A DNA stretch of 64,000 bases from Venturia oleaginea (lineage: Eukaryota; Ascomycota; Dothideomycetes; Venturiales; Venturiaceae). The notes under the pieces are model-generated. The model saw only the letters and a program-made list of their open reading frames with translations, made no database searches and was not told the DNA's origin. Positions 1 to 9,617 of this stretch are shown here, piece by piece (the first letter of the stretch is position 1; the number at the start of each line of letters is the position of its first letter). The DNA lies in NCBI GenBank assembly GCA_013176395.1, contig JABMLP010000023.1, positions 310,001-374,000 of the forward strand, written 5' to 3'. Both the position numbers and the translations under genes were made by a program.

Positions 1-594
1 AGGGACGATTCCTCCGGAAATTCATTGGTATTGATCTTGAGTTAAAGATGATGATACCAGTCAAGATATACCTTCAGATATACCTTCAGATATAATGAAT
101 GGCACAATTGCGGATTTGAAAATCCACGAAAACAAAACAAACTTACCTGCGTAGTAGGTGGTATTCAACAACTCCAACTCCAACTCCAAATTCAGTTTCC
201 AAACCCCCTCCCATTCGCGGTTGTTTCATGGCTCGTCGGACCGTTCCCTGGTTCGTGAAGGTGCCCCTGGTCTCGGTCCTTTGATTCCTAGGTTCTGAGT
301 CGATGAGATAAGATGGGAACCTAGTAGTTCTAGGCATTAATCGTTCTCTTAATACTTTGGAACGCGGAGATACGGTAGGTCTCTAGACACTTTCTATAGC
401 TTATCTTTCCTTCGCTTTGTCCAGCTTTGCGATTGTCCTAACTCTTAAATAATCGAGATTCACCATAAAACCGAGGCTATATAAGTTACGCCATAGCTGA
501 TCTTTTCAACGACTCTTGCTTCCACTACTCTGTAGAAACCCCAGCTGTGTCCCTGCTTACTAATAGCTATCACCGGCCCGAGTTGCGTTACACA

Positions 595-674
595 AGAAGA
601 GGAGATAGGTGCCAAAAGGAGGAGATAGCTGCCAAGAAGAGGAGATGGGTGCCAAGAAGAGGAGTCAGGTGCCA
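595..674. repeat. Four tandem copies of a 20-bp unit
   Basis: Four adjacent 20-bp units (595-614, 615-634, 635-654, 655-674) share the consensus AGAAGAGGAGATRGGTGCCA, with one to a few differences each. The unit is not a multiple of three, so it is unlikely to be under coding constraint. No gene is recognised around it. Confidence 0.85.
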
Positions 675-1043
675 CAGCATCAAAGATATGAGTCACAAGA
701 ATCTATATGTAAACGACCAAATCTTGCTTTCCCCTCTTCGTTATTCAACATCAACCAAGAGATACAGAGCAACAACTACAGCAAACAACAGAGACAACTC
801 GGATTTCTGGGTTCCTGATGTTAGCGGCATACATACTACCCTTTGGTGGCTTGCAAGAACTCAAATACCAAATGGTATCCTCCAGCTCAAACTGATTACG
901 AAGGAGTTGGCTCAAGCTAACCAGATGCCTATTAACTCGAACAATTGCTCAGGATCCAAGAATCGCTACTCATTTTGGAGGCAGATAACATTCTTGCATA
1001 TCAGTACGCTAGGGTTCGTGGGAGTGTCGCAAATATCGTGTCC

Positions 1044-1251
1044 AACACACTCGCACGTATCAAAACAGATGAATGGGTTGGGGTCTCTCCGGTGAGTGTA
1101 GCAGCCGCTGCCCTGAAAGCAGCTCCGGCGAGTTTAGCGGCCGCTGCTCTCAGAGCTGCCTTGAGTGCGGCGGCCGCTAAACTCGCCGGGGAGGCCCCAT
1201 CCCTTCATCTTTTTTGCTACGTTGGAGCGAACACCCTCGCACGTATTAAAG
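1044..1251. repeat. GC-rich perfect palindrome inside a pair of direct repeats
   Basis: A 20-bp arm at 1125-1144 is the exact reverse complement of 1170-1189, with a 25-nt spacer. Each arm contains the NotI octamer GCGGCCGC. The spacer holds a smaller hairpin (GCTCT-C-AGAGC). A degenerate direct copy of the left arm lies 36 bp upstream (around 1089-1124). The block is bracketed by related 22-nt direct repeats at 1044-1065 and 1230-1251. The function is unknown; it could be an inserted foldback element. Confidence 0.8.
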
Positions 1252-1538
1252 CATATGGAGATAGGTCTAGGAGTGTTCGATGGCTCCGAGCCATTGCTAC
1301 TAGCATTATCGGTATGAAGACCGTGCTTCACACATTTTCAGAGCAACGCAATCTTCGGATCTGGCTTTGGTCAAACTAACCATTTCAAGAGCCTGGAAAT
1401 AACTAACTCCTGGCCAAATGCCATTTGTCACTGGTTGTGCAGCATACAGGACGATCATCTCATCCCAGGTGCCCCGTTCTCATCTGCACAACTTCCGAAA
1501 GGTCATTCTCTCGCATATAAACACGAAGCTCATGCTAA

Positions 1539-2582
1539 ATGATTTCTTCTCTGCCTTGGACTTCCTTAAATCATGCAGTGCGCGTACTCATCCTTAAGGA
1601 GGCCAAGGGGGGTGCAGAGAGCATCGAATTGGACAAGAGGGCCGCGATCAATCCTAAGCTTGTGGCTGCGATTCGTCAAATTCGTCTTGTTAGAGAGGAG
1701 AATGTACAGGTAAGCTATAGTTTATAATCCCTCATAGCCTAGCGAAGAACTGCTCATCGTCTTCAATCTGGGATCGATAAACTTCAAACGATCTGAAAAA
1801 AAGAACATCGCCAGAAATCTATCGGCATCGGTCCTTGTTCGAGGAAACCTGTGTCGAGAATCCAGAATACTTGAAAGTCCCGACTTGAGCTACATTGACA
1901 TTTCATAGCTTCAGATATCAAAATCAACGGCCACGCGTCAGACAGACAATATTCCCAGAATTGCAACAGCTAGGTCTCACAGTTACTCCACAAGCAAGTC
2001 TTCCACCTCCACCCCCAGCACCATCCCACCATCCAATCTTCCAGCCAGCTGCTCCACAGCCAGTCGATCGTCTACTGAACCTCACTTGATCAAAAAGCTA
2101 TCGGCCCGGCACCCTCGGACCGAGCGCTTATCAGAGACAGATCCGTCAGCCAAGCAGCACTGCATCCAGCCAGATTACATTTATCCCGGCGAAGATTTTT
2201 GGACAAGCGGTTCTTCAGGGCGATGAGCGTACAAGACATGGTTTGTGTATACAGACGACAACCGCCAGTTCGACAGAGAATGTTGGAAAGGTTATCACAG
2301 TTTTTCAATAGTTTTTTGGTATTGATGAAGCTGTAGAAGAACTGGAGGAGCGGACTGGGATAGCGCTTTCGAGGTCTTTGATGAAGTTTGTGGATGGGGT
2401 GTGGGTGTTTGTTATAGCCGAGCTATGGGAGGCTAATACGTTGGTAACCATATCTTGCAGAGGGTTGATGCCGATACCTTTCTGACGACTTCGTTTTTGA
2501 ACCGTCGGGACATTAGGGATATCGGGTTTAGATTGAGAGAATTAATTTTAGGGCGCCATTGGAAGGATGAATCAATTTCATA
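1539..2582 (+). CDS. Unresolved spliced gene, uncharacterised
   Basis: I do not recognise the product. A first exon runs from ATG 1539 to 1709 and ends at a GTAAGC donor. A later exon codes a segment containing EEKLEERT-like acidic residues (about 2312-2399, reading IDEAVEELEERTGIALSR). A 60-nt intron (2400-2460 region, with a GCTAAT branch site) joins it to a last exon that reads TTSFLNRRDIRDIGFRLREL and stops at 2580-2582. The middle (1745-2310) is open in more than one frame, including a Ser/Pro-rich one. One plausible joining meets an in-frame TAG near 2309. It may be an intact multi-intron gene or a decaying one. Confidence 0.4.
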
Positions 2583-5094
2583 GGCTACCAAGTATGTAAT
2601 AATCTTGTAGCACATCATTTTCCGCTGCGTGTAAATGTGATGTAGTTCATGTCTATGGTCTGGGAAATCAGGTTCCTGACAATTGAAGAGGAGATGATGT
2701 TGAAAATGTAGGTTCGCCTTTTTGCAGTCAACTATACAGACAAGTGTACAGATAAGTGTACAAGTGTAAGTCTCATGAAAACTGCAATGGTTTATTATCT
2801 TGATACATCATGATAGCCAATCGCGCCTTGCCGAATATAGAAGCACAATCATCCAAAATAGGTACTACCCCAGCTATCAAGTCGTGGTAGTGTTCCATCC
2901 GAGCATGGAACCTCGTAGCCCCCCGGGCGCAAATATCCACAACAAACAGAGAATTCTCCTCCACACATGAATTTCTGAATTCATACCTGTAGGCAGAGGT
3001 GGCAAATTAGTACTACTAAATAGACAGCAAGTGATGAGGATGATCAGAACAATGATGCCAAAAGAACATCTAGCGCATGTCATCTCAATTTCAGAATAAA
3101 AGTGAGCAATGGAAGGGAAACCTACGGTAGGCCACGGTCTTAATACTAGTATATCGACGGCTTGCAGCACTAATGCTACTGGGGACACGACACTGGTTGA
3201 CTTGAGTCAATCACCTTGTATCTTAGCTGGAAGTCTTATGCAACCAATGCCCTTGGTTGAGTCTTTGCTCGTGGCTAAAAATGTACATGTACATTCGCTT
3301 TGTACGGCGACAACAAAATGTGGCGAGATTGGTGAGAACCATAGTACGGTCCCTGTCAGGATACTCTTATGACCCTTGAAGGCGTAAACAGCTCCTGTAT
3401 TCTAGTGCGAAGATCGTGGGGAGGAGGAGGAGAAAAGCACCAGACGCGATACACGCTTTTCCCATTATCTCTGCCGGAGTTTGTGAATGGTACTTGGGAT
3501 TCCCTCGTGTTGGAATGGTGATGCATCCTCGCGTGCTTGAAGTGGCAGAAGTCTTGGGATCGGAGACGGACGCATAGAAACCAGATGTCAAGTTCATATT
3601 TTCCATGTCGAGCACTTCGATATCGATTAGTTCCTCTCGTCTCTAGTATAAGGAAGTAATATATCGGATCCGTCGACCATTTTATTCCGCCCCGAAAACG
3701 CGCGCCACAAGACTCGCAACCTCCTCTTCCATTATCAGCACCATGGGCTGCATCGTTGCTCCAACGTCCAAAGCAAACTTGAGTGGCATCCACATCAGCA
3801 CACCTTCTGGCTTCAGCTTTGTGCTCACGTAAGACTGAACTGTAATCGCGACAGCGAAAGAAGAGAGATCAAGTAAAAAAAACCTGGACCTTTTCACATC
3901 GCCTTACTCGTATGACTATAGTAGGCACATGCACGATCAAAAGCACGACTGCATAGAACCATGGAGTAAGTGCACGACCCACATTAGGCCTAATGTATGT
4001 TGTTCTGCAGCAAATAAAATTTCTTTGACTGATTCCCTTGCTACCTGGACTTGATGGTCATCCAATTCAACCTCTCACGGACAGACCACAGCCATATTCT
4101 GTTTCCCAGTTGGGCTGAATTCTCAACCAAGACGCTCCTGCTCCTTATCACCTTTGCGTGTTCCGTTAACATTTATTTCTAGGACCTGTAAAAGGTGAAT
4201 GGCTGAAACCATTCAATTTCAAGGCACAGCCAGTTTCTCTCCTGTTAATTCTCAGCTAATATATCTAGGCTAAATGGAGATAACTTCGTTCTTCCTCTCA
4301 GTATTCAACAGTCATGTCCATTAGGCTTCTTTCGTTCCAGGAATGATGGCTTCTTTGCATGTTCTGGCCATCCAGTTGCGAAAATTCTTCAGAACGCATG
4401 ACGGCGGCCATCGCCGAGCGGTGTCGCAGGAGCAATGGCAGCGACGTCAGAGGGAGGCAAAGGCTGGATGAAATTCGGGCCAGCCCACAAGTAAGAGCGG
4501 TGGAGATGAGTTGAGTTAAGTTGAGGATTGGAGTTGGCATATGGCAAACGCCCCGCGGACCCTCTTAACCTGAACTGTTCTAGTACATCGTAATCCCTGC
4601 ACCATGACTAAAACATGACGGGACATTATCACGTGATAAGCCTTCTCACGCTGAAACTCATCTCTGTTATCTCTCGTTATCTATCTCCCCGCTTGGTTGA
4701 TGCATCGCGAACCATTTCAGTTTACTCTCTTCTTCTTGTACGGGACATCCACTGGATCCCTTCTCCCAAAGCAGCCATCCATCAAGATGATCGTGTGCAC
4801 CGTACATTATGGATAAAGGCTAAGTCTGCCGTCTTCTCTTGGCATTGCAAGGTCTTCTCCCGTTGGCCTATCGATCCCGCTCAGACTACCCGAGACCTGT
4901 ATTTCTGCAACCATGGATCTAGCGGGCTGGGGACTCTCATTTTTACGGGTCGTAGAGCACAACCTTGAAGGGGACAAGACTGGCATGCAGCAAATTCAAA
5001 GCCGCTAGGTGCGCAGCCAATTCGATATACAGTTCGTCACCACGCCTCCAACCTGAGACTCTTTCTTCGCACCTTCACCGATATCTTTCTCATC
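2583..5094. other. Gene-poor region upstream of the permease
   Basis: No gene is recognised. Short minus-strand open frames at 3367-3615 and 3682-3897 have hydrophobic stretches but no family resemblance that I can see. The regulatory cluster at 4626-4681 is listed separately. Confidence 0.4.
4626..4681. promoter_or_regulatory. GATA-site / E-box cluster upstream of the amino acid permease
   Basis: A perfect 14-bp palindrome TTATCACGTGATAA at 4626-4639 superimposes two inverted GATA sites on a CACGTG E-box. Two more TTATC sites follow at 4667-4671 and 4677-4681. The cluster is about 415-470 bp upstream of the permease ATG. GATA factors of the AreA/NIT2 type control nitrogen-catabolite genes, and CACGTG is bound by bHLH factors. 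Regulation here is inferred, not shown. Confidence 0.5.
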
Positions 5095-7287
5095 ATGGAG
5101 CCCCCAAAGTTCGACGGAGAAGCGCCAAAGTACGAGGATAAGACGGCAAGCCTGAGGGCTTCTGGCCTGGACGGTACTGAAGGCGAGGTTTTCGACAATG
5201 CCGATAATCTACAAAGACATCTGGGAAATCGACAGATCCAGCTTATTGCCATTGGAGGTTCAATTGGAACTGCACTCTTCGTCAGCATCAATTCAGGGCT
5301 CTATCATGGCGGGCCTGGCTCGTTGTTGATCGCATACTTCTTATACAGCTGCATGCTGGGTCTCGTCAACAACTGCGTCGCCGAAATGTCGACATATATG
5401 CCAGTATCAGGTGGATTCATTCGACTTGCAGGTATGGAAGATTCCTCGCCTGGAAAAATCCTCATCAAAACTAATGCTTCTGCAAGGTCACTGGGTAGAT
5501 GAAGCGTTTGGATTTATGGCTGGTTGGAACTTCTTCTTTTATGAGGCGCTCCTGATTCCTTTCGAAATCACCGCGCTGAACACCGTTCTGAAGTATTGGG
5601 TAAACATGTTTCAAACCTAGTAACTGAATCTGGCTGATGTATTTCCTAGCGTGATGACATCCCAGTTGCTGCTGTCTGTGCTGCCTGCATCGTGTTATAC
5701 GCGTATGTGAAGATCATTCTTTTTGCGATTTGTCCATACCCGTCTTGCCATGTCCACCTTGATTTCGACGTCTATGGTTTTCTGACAAGTCTCAACGAAA
5801 AGATGTCGAAAATTCATCAGGCATGATTGCGAATTTAGGTTGTTATTGGGTTTGAGGCCCCGCTCATATAGAGAGTGAAAGGAAAGACCCACTATGTACT
5901 CAACAATTGGCATATGATTGGGATGTTGCAAGTAGATACACAAATGCTAACTCGTGATGTAGCATCCTAAACTTCCTTGCTGTGAAGGCATATGGCGAAG
6001 CTGAATTCTGGCTCTCGGGCGGCAAAGTCATTCTCATCATGATTTTATTTTCGTTCACCTTTGTCACTATGGTAGGTTCTGGTCTTCTAGTACAAGCCAG
6101 GAAATTTGATTCTAATTGTTCCTAGGTTGGCGGAAATCCGAAACATGATGCCTATGGTTTTCGTTACTGGAACAAACCTGGTTCCTTCGCAGAATACCGG
6201 ACGACAGGATCCCTGGGACGATTTGAAGGCTTCCTTGCGGCACTTTGGTCTGCTTCATTTACAGTCGTTGGACCTGAATACGTATCTATGGTTGCTGCTG
6301 AGGCTAAACGTCCCCGTACATATATCAAGTCCGCCTTCAAGACCATGTACCTCCGATTTGGTAAGAGAAATCAGGACTCCGAAAGAGATCTCAGAAGAAG
6401 CTAACACAAGGGCAGGCATCTTCTTCATCGGTGGAGCTCTATGTGTCGGCATAGTGATTGCATACAACGATCCATCCCTCGTCGCCATCCTCGGTGGCAC
6501 TGCATCAGGATCTGGAACTGCAGCAGCTTCTCCCTATGTTATTGCGATGTCCAATCTCGGCGTCGAAGGCCTGCCTCATCTCGTCAACGCTTTGATGATT
6601 ACCTCAATCTTCTCGGCTGGTAACACCTACACGTACTGCGCGACTAGGAATCTCTATGGACTAGCTCTCGAAGGCCGCGCCCCAAAATTCCTGACGAAAT
6701 GTTCAAAGAACGGGGTGCCTATCTATTGCTTCGTCATCGTCATGTGCTTTCCGTTCCTGTCGTTCTTGTCGTTGAGCAGTGGTTCGAACGTCGTATTGAC
6801 CTGGTTGGTCAACCTCATCACCGCCGGAGGCATCATCGATTACATCGTCATGTGCGTAACCTACCTCGCTTTCTTCTACGCCTGCAAAGCTCAAGGATTC
6901 GACCGCAAGCAACTCCCATACACCGGCTGGTTCCAACCGTACTGCGGATGGATTGGTCTCGGATGGATGTTCTTTGTCGTCATGACTTACGGATACTCGA
7001 GTTTCAAGCCATGGAGTGTAGAAAACTTCTTCATCTACTATACTATGGTTATCTTGGCCATTGTTCTATATGTCTTCTGGAAGGTCCTTCATAAGACACG
7101 GATCATCCCGTCCTCGGAAGCCGATCTGGTCTGGCAAGCTCCGGTCATCGATATGTACGAGCAGAGTTTCACCGAGGAGCCTGTCGGATTTTGGACCGAG
7201 ATGGTGCAGATGGTGGGACTGCGGAGGGGCAAAGGTGGTGACAAACGACGTGGTAGCGCTGAAGGGATCGAAGCTACAAGAGCTTGA
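5095..7287 (+). CDS. Amino acid permease (YAT family, APC superfamily)
   Basis: Plasma-membrane amino acid/proton symporter of the fungal YAT family. Six exons: 5095-5431, 5487-5599, 5650-5702, 5963-6071, 6126-6360 and 6416-7287, giving 572 aa. The reading frame closes exactly through all five introns. Four are 50-55 nt and one is 260 nt. The cytosolic N-terminus is followed by the family signature around residues 45-60 (QLIAIGGSIGTALFVSI). Further matches are the typical AGWNFFFYEALLIPFEI segment, VGPEYVSMVAAEAKRPR in the middle, and many membrane helices, consistent with 12 in the family. The length is normal for the family. Substrate range cannot be read from sequence. The GATA-site cluster upstream suggests nitrogen control. 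Confidence 0.93.
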
Positions 7288-8304
7288 ACTACCCTAGTAG
7301 GAGTTGGGATGTCCGAGGATATTAAAAGCGTTTTGCTCTTACTTATCAAGTATATAACAATAATAATAATAATCGGATTTAACGTGGTATGTAATGGCTG
7401 ATGTGCCGTGTGCCCACAATAACTATTCACAATCGCCAAAACCCAACTCTCTAGCGTGAAAAAGCCTCTCGGATCTGTCCTAAGCGGAATCTACACGGTG
7501 GGCGTTAGAGGACTATTAATAGTCCGGTCCCTTCGCTCTCTATCTTAACCGTATACCTACTTCTACTTTACCGCTTATATCGGTATAATTCCTAGACGGC
7601 TAAGCCGTAGATTCTCCGGCTCGGTACTAGTAAGATACTTAGGTGTATCGTTATCTGTTCGTACGTGCAGTCTGTATTACTATCTCTTTTACCATATACT
7701 GAACTTTCCCTGGTATCTCAGGTTATATCGCCCCGTAGTATAGTAATACAGGTCCCTTACCGGACCTCTGCTGTGCAAACCACCACGCCGTACTATCTAT
7801 TGTCTGCGAAGACTATGATTGATTCCATCGGCTCTCCCATCTTCGTCGAGACGAGATGAAAGGTTCGTAGCCTCCGCCTCGTACAGGCTGGAATTTCGAC
7901 TTTGGAGGCCTTATCAAGTATATACCAAGACGAGATGTTTAGTCAATGGAAGTTAGCAACTCCAATTATATGTGAACTGTGACTCGTAAGATAGACTCCT
8001 TCAATATAGGATCGATATCTATATATTCCTGACGATTCTTCCTTCAAGAATTGCAGAAACACATCTATATCGGTCTCAAACATGGAACTCAAAAATCATT
8101 AAAGTGCTATCTGGAATTCCTGTTTCCACACCCATGAACCGAATCTCCCTAGTCCCATCGCCAACGACCAGATCTAAAAATAGTCCACGCAACCTTGTAA
8201 GACCTCATACCTCATCAACCACACTTCCCGAAACTTCCACAACAACTCGAACCTTCCAGCTCAAACCACCACCACAATCCCAACACATAAAAAACCAACA
8301 CCAA
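7288..8304. other. Intergenic region with TA-rich repeat-like relic
   Basis: A short TAA microsatellite at about 7358-7372 follows the permease. From about 7450 to 7800 the sequence is dense in TA, CTA and TAG steps and reads like degraded repeat DNA. No gene or clear terminal repeat was found. Confidence 0.35.
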
Positions 8305-8736
8305 ATGCACCCTCTCCGACCCACCAGATTTTCAATCTTCACTCTACGATCCTCACCCTTTCCACTACGCTCCCAACCAACCATCTACACTCGACGCAAC
8401 ATGTCCACAACGAACCCCCCCGAAAGCGAAAAACCAACAACATCAACAATATCCACACCCCTCCCCCTCCCCGACCCCACCATCGCATCCACTTCCGAAC
8501 CCACCACATCCCTAGACGTCAACGGCAACGCGGTCAAACTTGATAAACTCGGTCCTGTTGTTGTGAATCTGGATGGGACGTTGAGTCGGATTCATAATTG
8601 GGGGGAGATGAGTGAGATTGAGAGGGGGAATACGTTGCGGGTTTTGGGGAGGAGGAATCGGGAGAGGTTGGGGAGGGTTAGGGAGAAGGAGGGAGAGGGG
8701 GAGAAGGAGGGAGAGGGGGAGAAGGAGGGGGTTTGA
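8305..8736 (+). CDS. Small conserved fungal protein of unknown function
   Basis: About 143 aa from ATG 8305; in-frame ATGs at 8134 and 8401 are alternatives. The first ~35 residues are rich in Arg, Ser and Pro and lack acidic residues, resembling a mitochondrial leader. The core, VVVNLDGTLSRIHNWGEMSE followed by IERGNTLRVLGRRNRERL, resembles a short motif found in small fungal hypothetical proteins. The C-terminus is a low-complexity run of EGEGEK-type repeats, encoded by near-identical purine-rich DNA (about 8685-8733). Function is unknown. Confidence 0.6.
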   Translation: MHPLRPTRFSIFTLRSSPFPLRSQPTIYTRRNMSTTNPPESEKPTTSTISTPLPLPDPTIASTSEPTTSLDVNGNAVKLDKLGPVVVNLDGTLSRIHNWGEMSEIERGNTLRVLGRRNRERLGRVREKEGEGEKEGEGEKEGV

Positions 8737-8739
8737 GAG

Positions 8740-9617
8740 GTGTGCTTTTTTTTGTTTTTTTGAGGAACGGACGGGTGGATGTGAAGAGTTAAGGTTTTGA
8801 GGAAGGGTGATTGGGGGAAAATTTGGGGTGTTGGAGGTAGAGGGATTGACGACGATAAGGGAGTGATGGATGGATGGTATAATCCAGCTTGTGGCATGTT
8901 GGATTCATAATCGGCAGGAACTTAATTGATATGGTTAATGTTCATGCGACGGACAAACATTAATATGTCGCGCTGTTGCTCTGGTGGACGGTCTGAGAGT
9001 GGAGAGTGAAAGAGATAGCAAAGGATGATCAAGAGCTGGAATCAATCCTTGGCAGGGGAGAAAGAGCTATACACTTTGCAGTGAGGACATAGGAGAAATC
9101 ACCCGAAGTAGGGAAGATGGTCTTATTGTGTCACTATTGGGGACTTGTATGACCAGTCACTGTCTCACCGAGCAAGAGCAAAGGTATATTGACCCCGCTC
9201 ATGGATACAACAGCTTCTTGATGATGGACACAGGAGCGACAGGTGGACTAGGAAAGTACGTATAGCCCGAGTTTCGAAGTTGGAATCGATGCATACATTT
9301 TGCTCAGATTTACATACAATGCATGCCTTAAACCTAATCATGCACCCATCTCCATCTAGTCCCAAGCGTGTCCGTAGACCTAATATCCTACATCTATCTA
9401 GCACTTTCAATCGCACACCCATATGAGGATGGATATGCCGCTGAAAAACATTCACGTATTATACTACAACGTAAACCACGAGAACCATTTCGATCTCAAA
9501 GCGCCAGGCTACAAGCCCTGCCATGATGATATCGATACAGTTCCCTCACCAATCAAGCTGCATTCCACGGCTTCCTGAGTGGCCCGATCTTCAATCGTTT
9601 ATTGTTCTCGATCAATC
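8740..9617. other. Intergenic, nothing recognised
   Basis: No credible coding region, RNA gene or repeat was seen between the small conserved protein and the 3' end of the ATPase gene. Confidence 0.4.

Noticed and set aside
4615..4968. 117-codon frame upstream of the permease
   Set aside because: No domain, and it overlaps the promoter region with the GATA-site cluster.
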